A stretch of DNA of 64,000 bases from Vibrio sp. HA2012 (GTDB lineage Bacteria; Pseudomonadota; Gammaproteobacteria; Enterobacterales; Vibrionaceae). The notes under the pieces were generated by a model. That model ran no database searches and was not told where the DNA came from. It saw only the letters and a program-made list of their open reading frames with translations. The stretch spans positions 1 to 64,000 of the forward strand of contig NZ_PFXK01000005.1 in NCBI RefSeq assembly GCF_002812955.1, in the 5' to 3' direction. The stretch's first letter is position 1. Each line of letters begins with the position of its first letter. Position numbers and translations under genes: made by a program. This document shows positions 55,185-64,000 of this stretch, in pieces.

Positions 55185-55805
55185 ATGAAAACCCTCAGAC
55201 TGCATTTTCTCCTGTTTCTGACCGTTTTTTATCTGGCCGGCTGTGAATCCGTCCCGGAAGAACCCGGTCTTAGTGTCCTGTGGCAATCCCACCATCGACG
55301 TTTAGACGAGCTGCAGGAATATCAGCTTAGCGGTAAACTGGGCATCATTTCTCCGGAACAAAGACAGAATCTGAATTTTTCCTGGAAACAATCCGCCGAA
55401 AGCAGTGAACTGCGCCTGACAACTTTTCTGGGACAAACAGTGCTTAACCTAACCGTTACAGCACAAGGGACAGAAGCGATAACCCGTGACGGTATCACCC
55501 ATCATCATAGCAGCCCAGAAGCACTGGTATACGAACTGACGGGGCTGATTCTTCCCGTCACCTATATGCGGGACTGGATAAAAGGTCTGCCTACTGCTGC
55601 TGACCAGTATACTCTCAATGAAACCAATACCCTGGCAACACTGAATAAACGAGCCGGCTCACAACGCTGGAACGTACATTATCTGGGATATCAGGCTATC
55701 ACACCAACCGAAGCAGAAACCCTTCCTCTGCCGTATAAAATGCAGCTGGATCAAGGTAACTTTACGCTGAAGATCATGATTTCAAAATGGGTTCTAAATC
55801 AATGA
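55185..55805 (+). CDS. lolB: Outer-membrane lipoprotein receptor LolB
   Basis: Accepts lipoproteins from LolA and inserts them into the outer membrane. 206 residues: signal [20 protein letters not shown] ends in lipobox [24 protein letters not shown] and [18 protein letters not shown] follow. Its TGA overlaps the ispE ATG as ATGA. The hemA/lolB-ispE divergence is as in E. coli. Confidence 0.93.
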   Translation: MKTLRLHFLLFLTVFYLAGCESVPEEPGLSVLWQSHHRRLDELQEYQLSGKLGIISPEQRQNLNFSWKQSAESSELRLTTFLGQTVLNLTVTAQGTEAITRDGITHHHSSPEALVYELTGLILPVTYMRDWIKGLPTAADQYTLNETNTLATLNKRAGSQRWNVHYLGYQAITPTEAETLPLPYKMQLDQGNFTLKIMISKWVLNQ

Positions 55806-56674
55806 TAACCGATACCACCCGCTGGCCATCACCGGCAAAACTAAACCTTTTCCTCTATATCACAGGAAAAAGAGCCGATGGTTACCACGATCTGCAGACT
55901 CTGTTTCAGTTTCTGAATTACGGAGACCTACTGACGATCACTGCGAATGATAGCGGTGATATATCCCTGAGCCCGGCTCTCGAAGGCGTACCATTGCAGG
56001 ATAATCTGATCTGGAAAGCCGCCACAGCATTACAGGCAAAAACCGGCTGTCACTGTGGAGCCCATATTGAACTGGAAAAAAATCTACCAATGGGAGGCGG
56101 TATCGGTGGGGGATCATCTAATGCAGCAACCGTTCTGGTCGCATTGAATTTTTTATGGCAAACCGGTCTCAGTGAAATACAACTGGCAGAGCTCGGGCTA
56201 CAGTTGGGCGCAGATGTTCCTGTTTTTGTCAGAGGATTTGCTGCCTTTGCCGAAGGGGTGGGCGAAAAACTGATAAAATCTGAGCCGGATGAGAAATGGT
56301 ATCTGGTTGTTCGTCCGGATGTCAGTATCTCTACCGCTGGAATTTTCACTCACCCGGATTTGCCCAGAAACACCCCAAAACGCGCTCTCCCGGAGCTGTT
56401 AAGCAGATCACAGGAAAACGATTGCGAAAAAATCGTCCGAATGCTGTATCCAGAGGTTGATAAGCAAGTTTCATGGCTGCTACAATACGCGCCGTCAAGA
56501 TTGACGGGCACCGGCTCCTGCGTTTTTTCCGTATTTGATACTCAACAGGAAGCGCAAGAAATCCGTGCTAAACTATCTGACGATGTCTCTGCGTTTATCG
56601 CACAGGGAAAAAATGTTTCTCCCCTGCATGAGACACTGACTGAATACCTGACGAAATACTGTTCAGATGAATAA
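55802..56674 (+). CDS. ispE: 4-diphosphocytidyl-2-C-methyl-D-erythritol kinase
   Basis: Phosphorylates CDP-methylerythritol in the non-mevalonate isoprenoid pathway. 290 residues, GHMP kinase: [20 protein letters not shown], the ATP loop [14 protein letters not shown], and a C-terminal [11 protein letters not shown]. An in-frame ATG lies at 55787 inside lolB; the ATGA overlap at 55802 starts the conserved protein and is preferred. Followed by prs. Confidence 0.94.
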   Translation: MITDTTRWPSPAKLNLFLYITGKRADGYHDLQTLFQFLNYGDLLTITANDSGDISLSPALEGVPLQDNLIWKAATALQAKTGCHCGAHIELEKNLPMGGGIGGGSSNAATVLVALNFLWQTGLSEIQLAELGLQLGADVPVFVRGFAAFAEGVGEKLIKSEPDEKWYLVVRPDVSISTAGIFTHPDLPRNTPKRALPELLSRSQENDCEKIVRMLYPEVDKQVSWLLQYAPSRLTGTGSCVFSVFDTQQEAQEIRAKLSDDVSAFIAQGKNVSPLHETLTEYLTKYCSDE

Positions 56675-56729
56675 TCAGTCCCCTAGCCACCCTCTTTTAA
56701 AAACTGGACGCAACCCTGAGGTTTCCACC

Positions 56730-57677
56730 GTGCCTGATATGAAGCTATTTGCTGGTAACGCAACACCTGAACTAGCCCAACGTATTGCTGACCGTCTATA
56801 CATTTCTCTTGGTGATGCTACTGTTGACCGTTTCTCCGATGGAGAAATCGCAGTGCAGATCAATGAGAATGTTCGTGGTAGTGATGTTTTCATCATTCAA
56901 TCAACTTGTGCCCCGACCAACGACAACCTGATGGAACTGGTTGTAATGATTGATGCAATGCGCCGAGCTTCAGCGGGCCGTATTACCGCTGTTATCCCGT
57001 ATTTCGGTTATGCGCGTCAGGATCGTCGTGTACGTTCCGCTCGTGTGCCAATCACTGCTAAAGTTGTTGCAGATTTCCTTTCCAACGTTGGTGTTGACCG
57101 CGTTCTGACTATTGACCTACACGCAGAACAGATTCAGGGCTTTTTCGACGTTCCTGTAGACAATATCTTCGGTACTCCGGTACTTCTGGAAGATATGCTG
57201 GCTCGTGATCTGGAGTCCCCTGTCGTTGTTTCCCCGGATCTGGGTGGTGTTGTTCGTGCTCGTGCTACTGCGAAGGCTCTGAACAACATCGATATTGCTA
57301 TCGTCGATAAACGTCGCCCTCGTGCAAACGTTTCTGAAGTAATGAACCTGATCGGTGAAGTAGAAGGTCGTGACTGTCTGATCGTTGATGACATGATCGA
57401 TACCGGTGGTACTCTGTGCAAAGCAGCTGAGGCACTGAAGGAACGGGGCGCAAAACGCGTATTTGCCTATGCGACACACCCGGTTTTCTCTGGCAGCGCT
57501 GCGAAAAACATCAAAAACTCCGTACTGGATCAGGTTATTGTTACCGATTCAATACCATTGACCAAAGAGATGGCTGCGACCGGTAAAGTGACTCAGTTAA
57601 CTCTTTCCAGCATGCTGGCTGAAGCAATTCGCCGTATCAGTAATGAAGAATCAGTATCAGCGATGTTTAATCACTAA
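56730..57677 (+). CDS. prs: Ribose-phosphate pyrophosphokinase (PRPP synthase)
   Basis: Makes PRPP from ribose 5-phosphate and ATP, for nucleotide, His and Trp synthesis. 315 residues. The start is a GTG at 56730 with GAGG eight bases upstream. The frame extends to an ATG at 56667, overlapping ispE, but similarity begins at [20 protein letters not shown]. Key motifs: [26 protein letters not shown] and the PRPP loop [10 protein letters not shown]. Confidence 0.95.
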   Translation: MPDMKLFAGNATPELAQRIADRLYISLGDATVDRFSDGEIAVQINENVRGSDVFIIQSTCAPTNDNLMELVVMIDAMRRASAGRITAVIPYFGYARQDRRVRSARVPITAKVVADFLSNVGVDRVLTIDLHAEQIQGFFDVPVDNIFGTPVLLEDMLARDLESPVVVSPDLGGVVRARATAKALNNIDIAIVDKRRPRANVSEVMNLIGEVEGRDCLIVDDMIDTGGTLCKAAEALKERGAKRVFAYATHPVFSGSAAKNIKNSVLDQVIVTDSIPLTKEMAATGKVTQLTLSSMLAEAIRRISNEESVSAMFNH

Positions 57678-57700
57678 TACCCGTTGAATTGTTAAGTGAT

Positions 57701-57737
57701 AAAGCTTACCGGCCTTCATCTGGCGGGTAAGCTTTTC
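57701..57737 (+). terminator. Terminator after prs
   Basis: AAAGCTTACC pairs with GGGTAAGCTTTT around a 14-base loop and is followed by CTGTTTTAAG. It is 24 bases after the prs stop. Confidence 0.8.
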
Positions 57738-57839
57738 TGTTTTAAGGGTCCGCACAGAGGCAATATCGCCTCTCGCTTCATATCACACTTTTGTGCTACC
57801 ATACGGCGCTTTTTTGATATTCCAAGAGAGATCCCAACC

Positions 57840-58430
57840 TTGAGTCAACAAATTAAATTACTTGTTGGTCTGGCGAACCCCGGGCCTGAATATGCCAATA
57901 CCCGCCATAATGCAGGGGCATGGGTTGTACAGGAGTTAGCTCGCGTTCATAACATCATACTGAAAAATGAAGCAAAATTTTTTGGTCTGACTGGTCGAAT
58001 CACGATCGATGGGAGTGACCTTCGCCTTTTGATCCCAATGACTTTTATGAACCTGTCAGGGAAAGCGATTGCAGCAATGGCTAAGTTTTACCAGATCCAG
58101 CCAGAAGAAATTATGGTCGCACACGATGAACTGGATCTCCCTCCCGGTGTGGGTAAATTCAAAAAAGGCGGTGGTCATGGCGGACATAACGGCCTGAAAG
58201 ACACCATCAGCAAACTTGGAAACAATAAAGATTTTTACCGCCTGCGGATCGGTATTGGCCATCCGGGGCACAAAGACAGAGTATCCGGCTATGTGTTAGG
58301 CAAAGCCCCTGCCAAAGAGCAGGAATGTCTGGATGCAGTGGTTGACGAATCAGTTCGCAGCCTCGATATCCTGATCAAAGATGGTCTGACAAAAGCACAA
58401 AATCGCTTACATACGTTCAAAGCAGAATAA
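57840..58430 (+). CDS. pth: Peptidyl-tRNA hydrolase
   Basis: Recycles peptidyl-tRNA that drops off ribosomes. 196 residues from a TTG start at 57840 (first residues [19 protein letters not shown]). The frame has an upstream ATG at 57696, but that extension overlaps the prs terminator and is not Pth-like. Catalytic set visible: NTRHNAGAW (His) and [10 protein letters not shown] (Asp). Followed ten bases later by ychF, the usual pair. Confidence 0.93.
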   Translation: MSQQIKLLVGLANPGPEYANTRHNAGAWVVQELARVHNIILKNEAKFFGLTGRITIDGSDLRLLIPMTFMNLSGKAIAAMAKFYQIQPEEIMVAHDELDLPPGVGKFKKGGGHGGHNGLKDTISKLGNNKDFYRLRIGIGHPGHKDRVSGYVLGKAPAKEQECLDAVVDESVRSLDILIKDGLTKAQNRLHTFKAE

Positions 58431-58440
58431 GGTTTATATC

Positions 58441-59532
58441 ATGGGTTTTAAATGTGGCATCGTTGGTCTACCAAACGTTGGTAAATCAACTCTGTTCAAT
58501 GCACTAACAAAAGCTGGTATCGAAGCAGCCAACTTTCCTTTCTGTACTATCGAGCCAAACACAGGTGTGGTTCCGGTGCCGGATCTCCGTATGGATGCAC
58601 TGGCAGAAATCGTAAAACCGGAACGTGTACTACCAACAACCATGGAATTTGTAGATATTGCAGGTCTGGTTGCCGGTGCATCGAAGGGAGAAGGGCTGGG
58701 AAATAAATTTCTGGCAAACATCCGTGAAACAGATGCTATCGGTCACGTTGTACGCTGCTTTGAAAATGAAAATATTGTTCATGTTGCCGGAAAGATCTCC
58801 CCACTGGATGATATTGAAATCATTAACCTGGAACTGGCTCTGGCCGATCTGGATACCTGTGAACGTGCTATTCAGCGTCAGGCAAAACGTGCCAAAGGCG
58901 GTGATAAAGACGCAAAATTTGAAATTACAGTACTGGAAAAACTGCTTCCGGTTCTGACTGAAGGCGGCATGGCTCGCAGTGTTGAATTAGCAAAAGAAGA
59001 GCTGGCGGCTATCGCTTACCTGAACTTCCTGACACTGAAACCAACCATGTATATTGCTAACGTCAATGAAGATGGTTTCGAAAACAATCCGTATCTGGAT
59101 ATGGTTCGCGAACACGCAGAAAAAGAAAATGCCGTAGTTGTACCGGTTTGTGCTGCTATTGAGTCTGAACTTTCCGAACTGGAAGATGAAGATCGTGAAG
59201 AATTTCTGGCAGACATGGGCATTGAAGAACCAGGGCTGAACAGAGTTATTCGCTCCGGTTATGATCTATTAGCTCTGCAAACATACTTTACTGCTGGTGT
59301 AAAAGAAGTACGGGCATGGACAATCCCTGTCGGCGCGACCGCTCCTCAGGCAGCAGGTAAGATCCACACTGATTTTGAAAAAGGCTTTATCCGAGCTGAA
59401 GTTGTCGGTTATGACGATTTTATCCAATTCAGAGGTGAAAGCGGTGCAAAAGAAGCCGGGAAATGGCGTCTGGAAGGTAAAGACTACATCGTAAAAGATG
59501 GCGACGTAGTACATTTCCGCTTTAACGTATAA
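58441..59532 (+). CDS. ychF: Redox-regulated ATPase YchF
   Basis: OLA1-type P-loop protein of 363 residues that prefers [17 protein letters not shown] is Walker [19 protein letters not shown] is the switch II region. The C-terminal TGS domain has [20 protein letters not shown]. Ribosome-associated and involved in stress response. Strong terminator 18 bases after the stop. Confidence 0.95.
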   Translation: MGFKCGIVGLPNVGKSTLFNALTKAGIEAANFPFCTIEPNTGVVPVPDLRMDALAEIVKPERVLPTTMEFVDIAGLVAGASKGEGLGNKFLANIRETDAIGHVVRCFENENIVHVAGKISPLDDIEIINLELALADLDTCERAIQRQAKRAKGGDKDAKFEITVLEKLLPVLTEGGMARSVELAKEELAAIAYLNFLTLKPTMYIANVNEDGFENNPYLDMVREHAEKENAVVVPVCAAIESELSELEDEDREEFLADMGIEEPGLNRVIRSGYDLLALQTYFTAGVKEVRAWTIPVGATAPQAAGKIHTDFEKGFIRAEVVGYDDFIQFRGESGAKEAGKWRLEGKDYIVKDGDVVHFRFNV

Positions 59533-59549
59533 CGTTACTAAGTTGTTTC

Positions 59550-59588
59550 AGCCCGTCATTCTGCTATCAGACTGACGGGCTTTTTTTA
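59550..59588 (+). terminator. Terminator after ychF
   Basis: AGCCCGTCA pairs with TGACGGGCT around a 14-base loop, followed by seven Ts. Confidence 0.9.
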
Positions 59589-59743
59589 CACAAAAAATAA
59601 AATTTCTCTCGTCGGGAACTCAAAGAAGCCTATACAACCGTATGCCCACAAGCATATTTCTGCCGCTTTTTGATCACAAAAACCCCTCTTTGTTTAAAAT
59701 TAAAGCGAACAGCCCTAAAAACCTAATTTATTCGAAAAAACAG

Positions 59744-59772
59744 TTGACGCTTTTCCTGCAGATCCGCATAAT
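59744..59772 (+). promoter_or_regulatory. Promoter of the tRNA operon
   Basis: TTGACG, exactly 17 bases, then CATAAT, with a GC-rich GCGCTCC discriminator as in stringently controlled stable-RNA promoters. It lies about 50 bases before the first tRNA. Confidence 0.85.
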
Positions 59773-59822
59773 GCGCTCCGTCCTCGGCACTGAGTTATTC
59801 AGTTGTCAGGAAAATAAAAAAT

Positions 59823-59899
59823 GGCTACGTAGCTCAGTTGGTTAGAGCACATCACTCATAATGATGGGGTCACAGGTTCGAATCCCGTCGTAGCCACCA
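59823..59899 (+). tRNA. tRNA-Met (anticodon CAU), copy 1
   Basis: 77 bases; acceptor GGCTACG pairs with CGTAGCC, loop CTCATAA, T-loop GTTCGAATC, encoded CCA. Elongator type: the anticodon stem lacks the three G-C pairs of initiator tRNA. First gene of the operon. Confidence 0.95.
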
Positions 59900-59952
59900 T
59901 TTCCTGAGTACTTTTACTTTCATACAGAAGATAAGAGTTTTCAGGAAATTAT

Positions 59953-60037
59953 GCGGAAATGGCGGAATTGGTAGACGCACCAGATTTAGGTTCTGGCGCC
60001 GTAAGGTGTGAGAGTTCAAGTCTCTCTTTCCGCACCA
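59953..60037 (+). tRNA. tRNA-Leu (anticodon UAG), copy 1
   Basis: 85 bases with a long variable arm. Acceptor GCGGAAA/TTTCCGC, anticodon stem CCAGA/TCTGG with UAG, encoded CCA. Confidence 0.95.
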
Positions 60038-60067
60038 TATTAAGAAATATTTATTGGATATTTCTGT

Positions 60068-60142
60068 AGGGCTATCGCCAAGCGGTAAGGCAACGGGTTT
60101 TGATCCCGTCATCCCCTGGTTCGAATCCAGGTAGCCCTGCCA
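60068..60142 (+). tRNA. tRNA-Gln (anticodon UUG), copy 1
   Basis: 75 bases. Acceptor AGGGCTA/TAGCCCT, anticodon stem ACGGG/CCCGT with UUG, encoded CCA. Confidence 0.95.
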
Positions 60143-60240
60143 TTTTATATGATGGGTGATTAAAGAAAATCATCCTGACAGTGAAATTAGCACTGTCATT
60201 AGAGCTGAGATTGTATTATATTGTCTCGCTCAATTTAGAT

Positions 60241-60317
60241 GGCTACGTAGCTCAGTTGGTTAGAGCACATCACTCATAATGATGGGGTCACAGGTTCGAA
60301 TCCCGTCGTAGCCACCA
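60241..60317 (+). tRNA. tRNA-Met (anticodon CAU), copy 2
   Basis: Identical in sequence to the first tRNA-Met copy, 77 bases with CCA. Confidence 0.95.
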
Positions 60318-60373
60318 TTAATTTGTTTATTAGTTTTTACCAATTAACTGATAAACCTGTAGAAATTTGAGAC

Positions 60374-60458
60374 GCGGAAGTGGCGGAATTGGTAGACGCA
60401 CCAGATTTAGGTTCTGGCGCCGTAAGGTGTGAGAGTTCAAGTCTCTCCTTCCGCACCA
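60374..60458 (+). tRNA. tRNA-Leu (anticodon UAG), copy 2
   Basis: 85 bases. Acceptor is GCGGAAG/CTTCCGC, differing from copy 1 by a compensated last pair, so the stem is kept. Confidence 0.95.
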
Positions 60459-60489
60459 TCTCGAAGTTCTACACAATAAAACCGAATAT

Positions 60490-60574
60490 GCGGAAATGGC
60501 GGAATTGGTAGACGCACCAGATTTAGGTTCTGGCGCCGCAAGGTGTGAGAGTTCAAGTCTCTCTTTCCGCACCA
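60490..60574 (+). tRNA. tRNA-Leu (anticodon UAG), copy 3
   Basis: 85 bases. Acceptor GCGGAAA/TTTCCGC; variable arm has GCCGCAAGG where copy 1 has GCCGTAAGG. Confidence 0.95.
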
Positions 60575-60604
60575 TATTCAGAGTTAGTTCTTTGAACTAT
60601 CTGC

Positions 60605-60679
60605 AGGGCTATCGCCAAGCGGTAAGGCAACGGGTTTTGATCCCGTCATCCCCTGGTTCGAATCCAGGTAGCCCTGCCA
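60605..60679 (+). tRNA. tRNA-Gln (anticodon UUG), copy 2
   Basis: Same sequence as copy 1; the 30-base spacer from the preceding tRNA-Leu is repeated almost exactly before copy 4. Confidence 0.95.
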
Positions 60680-60755
60680 TTTTATACAATGGCTGAAAAG
60701 AGAACGAGCATGTACTCTTCAGTTGTTGGAATTTAATAAAATACACAACCATAAT

Positions 60756-60842
60756 GCGGTGGTGGCGGAATTGGTAGACGCGCTAGCTTCAGGTGCTAGT
60801 GTCCGCAAGGACGTGAGGGTTCAAGTCCCTCCCTCCGCACCA
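60756..60842 (+). tRNA. tRNA-Leu (anticodon CAG)
   Basis: 87 bases. Acceptor GCGGTGG-type start, anticodon stem CTAGC/GCTAG with CAG, long variable arm GTCCGCAAGGAC, encoded CCA. It is the only Leu(CAG) in this cluster. Confidence 0.95.
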
Positions 60843-60869
60843 AGTTTAATACTTGAAAGGTTGTTTAAT

Positions 60870-60944
60870 AGGGCTATCGCCAAGCGGTAAGGCAACGGGT
60901 TTTGATCCCGTCATCCCCTGGTTCGAATCCAGGTAGCCCTGCCA
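60870..60944 (+). tRNA. tRNA-Gln (anticodon UUG), copy 3
   Basis: Same sequence as copies 1 and 2, 75 bases with CCA. Confidence 0.95.
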
Positions 60945-60973
60945 TTATTCTGTTTCTCCGGAAACATCAAAGT

Positions 60974-61050
60974 GGCTACGTAGCTCAGTTGGTTAGAGCA
61001 CATCACTCATAATGATGGGGTCACAGGTTCGAATCCCGTCGTAGCCACCA
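60974..61050 (+). tRNA. tRNA-Met (anticodon CAU), copy 3
   Basis: Identical to the other two Met copies, 77 bases with CCA. Confidence 0.95.
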
Positions 61051-61103
61051 TTAGTTTGTTCTTCAGCTTGTACCTTCTGGCTAACAAACACAGAATATAA
61101 TAT

Positions 61104-61188
61104 GCGGAAATGGCGGAATTGGTAGACGCACCAGATTTAGGTTCTGGCGCCGCAAGGTGTGAGAGTTCAAGTCTCTCTTTCCGCACCA
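61104..61188 (+). tRNA. tRNA-Leu (anticodon UAG), copy 4
   Basis: Same as copy 3, including the GCCGCAAGG variable arm. Confidence 0.95.
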
Positions 61189-61218
61189 TATTCAAAGTTA
61201 GTTCTTTGAACTATCTGC

Positions 61219-61293
61219 AGGGCTATCGCCAAGCGGTAAGGCAACGGGTTTTGATCCCGTCATCCCCTGGTTCGAATCCAGGTAGCCCTGCCA
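61219..61293 (+). tRNA. tRNA-Gln (anticodon UUG), copy 4
   Basis: Same as the other Gln copies; the Leu-spacer-Gln block 61104-61293 duplicates 60490-60679. Confidence 0.95.
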
Positions 61294-61344
61294 TTACAAT
61301 TTCTTATCGGTATCCAATTCAGCCGGTGAGGATATAAGATCAAT

Positions 61345-61429
61345 GCGGAAGTGGCGGAATTGGTAGACGCACCAGATTTAGGTTCTGGCGCCGTAAGGTG
61401 TGAGAGTTCAAGTCTCTCCTTCCGCACCA
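61345..61429 (+). tRNA. tRNA-Leu (anticodon UAG), copy 5
   Basis: Same as copy 2 (GCGGAAG acceptor, GCCGTAAGG arm). Last gene of the operon, directly followed by a terminator. Confidence 0.95.
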
Positions 61430-61435
61430 TTATTC

Positions 61436-61470
61436 AGAAACCCCGATGATTATCATCGGGGTTTCTTCTA
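61436..61470. terminator. Terminator of the tRNA operon and ubiF
   Basis: AGAAACCCCGATGA-TTA-TCATCGGGGTTTCT is a perfect 14-base stem followed by TCTATT. It lies between convergent transcription units and borders the ubiF stop. Confidence 0.9.
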
Positions 61471-62628
61471 TTACAACCCCACTGCATATTTCAGAAGCTG
61501 CTTTTTCAGTACTCCTGCATTATCCGTGACTTTTAATAGCACATTCCTTAATAGCTTCAGAGGCAAAAGGGTATTACTGAAACCGACATAGAACAGATCC
61601 ATGCCGCTCTGCATCAGCAAATTATCTGCGCGACGCTTTCTCTCATAACGCATTAGCATATCATCGTTGTCCCACTGTTCATTATCCAACACATCCAGCA
61701 AAACGTTCACATCCTTAAAACCCAGATTGACTCCCTGCCCCGCCATAGGATTAATGGTGTGTGCTGCATCTCCAATCAAGACACAGCGGGATTTATAATA
61801 AGACTGGGCATGCCTCCGGGTAAGAGGAAAACTGGCACATTTCAGTACGGTTATGTCTCCCAGCTCGCCGGGAAACTGCGCTTTTATCTGTTCTCCCAAC
61901 TTAGGTAGTGTCAATTGCAATAGCTGCCGGATACGTTGCGGGGAGTCGTACCAGACCAACGATCCCTGTTGCCCCGGTAAGGGAAGGAAGGCTCTGGGTC
62001 CGGATGGCGTAAACCACTGCCATGTTATGTCCTGCTGAGGTAACTCAGTTTCTACATTTATCAGCATACAATGCTGCCGGTAATCCCATGCTGTAATACC
62101 GATTCCACACTGTTGACGAACCTTTGAATTTGCACCATCAGCACCGACAACCAGCCGGGAATGCAGTTGCAGTCCGGACTCCAGCACCACAATGTCCGTT
62201 TTTTCTCCCAAAATAACTTTATTCAGGCGATCAGGACAAAATACCTCCAACGTTGGGCACGTCGAGAACTGTTGCCACAAGCCTAATTGAATAAGACGAT
62301 TCTCTACAATAAAACCAAGTTCATCGAGCCCCAGTGAAGCTGCGTCAAAATGTACTCTGCATCCGGCTTCCTCCCAGGTTTCCAGTCTGCGGTAAGGACA
62401 ACACCGCATCGACTGAACTGATGCCCATGCACCCAAGGTTTTCAGCAGCGATACCGACGCATAGGAAATAGCTGATACACGAGAATCCATAGCCTGATCT
62501 GCAGAAAACGGGACCGGTTCATCCCCTTCAACCAATGCAACACGTTTTCCCTGTTTAGCCAGTCCCAAAGCTACTGCCGCTCCAACCATGCCACCACCGA
62601 TAACGGTGACATCAAAAGTCTCTGTCAT
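61471..62628 (-). CDS. ubiF: Ubiquinone-biosynthesis FAD monooxygenase UbiF
   Basis: 385 residues. FAD-binding GxGxxG in VIGGGMVGAAVALGLAKQ, the GD motif VVGADGANSKVRQQCG, and GDAAHTINPMAGQGVNLGFK are typical of the UbiH/UbiF/VisC family. In E. coli ubiF lies between the Gln/Met/Leu tRNA operon and divergent miaB, exactly as here, which favours UbiF (C-6 hydroxylation of the quinone ring) over its paralogues. Confidence 0.88.
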   Translation of the reverse strand: MTETFDVTVIGGGMVGAAVALGLAKQGKRVALVEGDEPVPFSADQAMDSRVSAISYASVSLLKTLGAWASVQSMRCCPYRRLETWEEAGCRVHFDAASLGLDELGFIVENRLIQLGLWQQFSTCPTLEVFCPDRLNKVILGEKTDIVVLESGLQLHSRLVVGADGANSKVRQQCGIGITAWDYRQHCMLINVETELPQQDITWQWFTPSGPRAFLPLPGQQGSLVWYDSPQRIRQLLQLTLPKLGEQIKAQFPGELGDITVLKCASFPLTRRHAQSYYKSRCVLIGDAAHTINPMAGQGVNLGFKDVNVLLDVLDNEQWDNDDMLMRYERKRRADNLLMQSGMDLFYVGFSNTLLPLKLLRNVLLKVTDNAGVLKKQLLKYAVGL

Positions 62629-62885
62629 AAACCATTATTACCTGCCGAATTTACCTGCTTTCTATTGTACCCGAATCTGGGAATAATATTCACATAACCC
62701 CTTACAGAACAGGGTCTTTAAACGAATTTCCGTTAGTTTTACAGCACCTCTGGTCAGGTGGTTTTTAAAGCAGTACAATACGCGGCTTGCCGGGATAATC
62801 GGTTATTTGTGACGAATACCATTCATCACACAAGCAATGTTGTTATACATAATTTTTAATACAAATAGTTACGAGCGAATGTAAG

Positions 62886-64000
62886 ATGAGTAAGAAACTT
62901 CTAATTAAAACCTGGGGCTGTCAGATGAATGAATACGATTCATCCCGAATGGCTGACCTTCTCAGTGAAACAGGTGGCTATGAGCTGACAGAAATAGCGG
63001 AAGAAGCAGACGTTTTATTACTTAACACTTGTTCGATTCGTGAAAAAGCTCAGGAAAAAGTGTTCCATCAACTGGGACGCTGGAAAACCCTGAAAGATAA
63101 AAAAGACAATATCGTTATTGGTGTTGGTGGCTGTGTTGCCAGTCAGGAAGGCGAACATATCCGCGAACGAGCTCCGTTTGTGGATGTTATTTTCGGTCCT
63201 CAGACTTTACACCGGCTACCGCAGATGATTAAAGAATCACAAAGTGAACATGCACCGGTTATTGATATATCGTTTCCTGAAATCGAAAAATTTGATCGCC
63301 TTCCGGAGCCTCGGGCAGAAGGCGCAACTGCTTATGTCGCGATTATGGAAGGCTGCTCGAAATACTGTACTTACTGCGTTGTTCCGTACACCCGCGGTGA
63401 GGAAATCAGCCGTCCGATGGACGATGTGCTGTTTGAAATCGCCCAGCTAGCTGAACAGGGTGTTCGTGAAGTGAACCTGTTGGGTCAGAACGTAAATGCT
63501 TACCGCGGCCCGACTTATGACGGCGATATCTGCTCCTTTGCAGAACTGCTGCGTATGGTTGCTTCCATTGACGGTATTGACCGTATTCGCTTTACAACCA
63601 GCCATCCGCTTGAATTCACCGACGACATCATTGCTGTCTATGAAGATACACCAGAACTGGTCAGCTTCCTGCATCTGCCAGTGCAGAGCGGTTCAGATCG
63701 GGTTCTGACTATGATGAAACGTCCGCAAACAGCCATCGAATATAAGTCGATTATCCGTAAGCTGCGTAAGGCTCGCCCGGATATTCATATCAGTTCAGAT
63801 TTTATCGTCGGTTTCCCGGGTGAAACAGATGCAGATTTTCAGGCGACCATGAAGCTGATCCGTGATGTTGACTTTGACATGAGTTTCAGTTTTATCTTTT
63901 CTCCCCGCCCGGGAACACCTGCGGCTGACTATCCGTGTGACCTGTCAGAAGAGACCAAAAAACAACGCCTGTATGAACTGCAACAACAGATCAATTCTCA
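62886..64000 (+). CDS. miaB: tRNA-2-methylthio-N6-dimethylallyladenosine synthase MiaB (partial)
   Basis: Methylthiotransferase that adds a methylthio group to i6A37 of tRNAs reading UNN codons. The frame runs off the right edge, so about 371 of an expected 470-odd residues are seen. The N-terminal UPF0004 domain has three cluster cysteines ([32 protein letters not shown]). The radical SAM motif is [33 protein letters not shown] follows. The start ATG is at 62886. Divergent from ubiF; the TRAM domain is outside the window. Confidence 0.95.
   Translation, partial: MSKKLLIKTWGCQMNEYDSSRMADLLSETGGYELTEIAEEADVLLLNTCSIREKAQEKVFHQLGRWKTLKDKKDNIVIGVGGCVASQEGEHIRERAPFVDVIFGPQTLHRLPQMIKESQSEHAPVIDISFPEIEKFDRLPEPRAEGATAYVAIMEGCSKYCTYCVVPYTRGEEISRPMDDVLFEIAQLAEQGVREVNLLGQNVNAYRGPTYDGDICSFAELLRMVASIDGIDRIRFTTSHPLEFTDDIIAVYEDTPELVSFLHLPVQSGSDRVLTMMKRPQTAIEYKSIIRKLRKARPDIHISSDFIVGFPGETDADFQATMKLIRDVDFDMSFSFIFSPRPGTPAADYPCDLSEETKKQRLYELQQQINS

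Noticed and set aside
60330..61337. Short frames such as MAELVDAPDLGSGAARC
   Set aside because: These are translations of tRNA-Leu and tRNA-Gln genes, a well-known annotation artefact.
59823..61429. Regularly spaced repeats resembling an array
   Set aside because: The repeats fold as tRNAs with encoded CCA; no CRISPR repeats or cas genes are present in the window.

Overview
The window is gamma-proteobacterial and almost certainly from a Vibrio (family Vibrionaceae). The flagellar block has the Vibrio-type layout (cheV-cheR beside flgBCDE/flgFGHIJ/flgKL, flgAMN, and the H-ring genes flgO, flgP and flgT). There is a thermostable-haemolysin (delta-VPH) family gene, a NutA-type 5'-nucleotidase, and E. 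coli-like synteny around hemA-prfA-prmC-sirB1-kdsA, lolB-ispE-prs and tRNAs-ubiF-miaB. The species cannot be named from this stretch.

Region 1 (1-19.4 kb) is a nearly complete polar-flagellum locus: a flagellin, flgL, K, J, I, H, G, F, E, D, C, B, cheR and cheV on the minus strand, flgA, flgM and flgN on the plus strand, then flgP and flgO (minus) and flgT (plus). Promoters can be read directly. Sigma-54 -24/-12 elements lie before flgK, flgF, flgB (two in tandem), flgT and, less perfectly, the flagellin. A sigma-28 promoter lies before flgM. This matches the class III/IV cascade known in Vibrio.

Region 2 (19,493-29,917) is an integrated mobile island at the 3' end of tRNA-Arg(CCU), bounded by 21-bp direct repeats. 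It has a P4-type integrase next to the right end, duplicated GTGGTGCC arm-like sites just inside both ends, an AlpA-like regulator, a VapE-like replication ATPase beside an inverted-repeat region that may be an origin, a CoiA-like zinc-finger protein, and no visible phage structural genes. Its cargo is an AT-rich four-gene operon (23,341-27,299): an HTH-PIN-ankyrin protein, a SPASM-like radical SAM enzyme, a P-loop-kinase/HAD-phosphatase fusion and a uracil-phosphoribosyltransferase-like protein. I do not recognise this combination as a described system. It is the best candidate here for an undescribed defence or nucleotide-chemistry system.

Region 3 (30-45.5 kb) is mixed chromosome: a B3/4-domain protein divergent from an XRE-cupin regulator, a lone CbiM, a DUF2059 protein, a small zinc-ribbon protein and a NIT-domain chemoreceptor. 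Then comes a tightly packed seven-gene operon (42,104-35,736): delta-VPH-like protein, AMP-forming ligase, haem-oxygenase-fold (TenA/UndA-like) enzyme, SDR, TPR protein, response regulator and histidine kinase. It looks like a small-molecule (possibly fatty-acyl-derived) pathway with its own sensor. gltX, a TraB/GumN protein and tRNA-Pro follow.

Region 4 (45.5-64 kb) is conserved housekeeping: a perfect FNR box followed by a likely small RNA (possibly the Vibrio FnrS), smrA, rluF, ybaK, nutA, the hemA-to-kdsA operon, lolB-ispE, prs, pth, ychF, a 13-gene tRNA operon (Met, Leu, Gln) with obvious internal duplications, ubiF, and miaB, which runs off the right edge.
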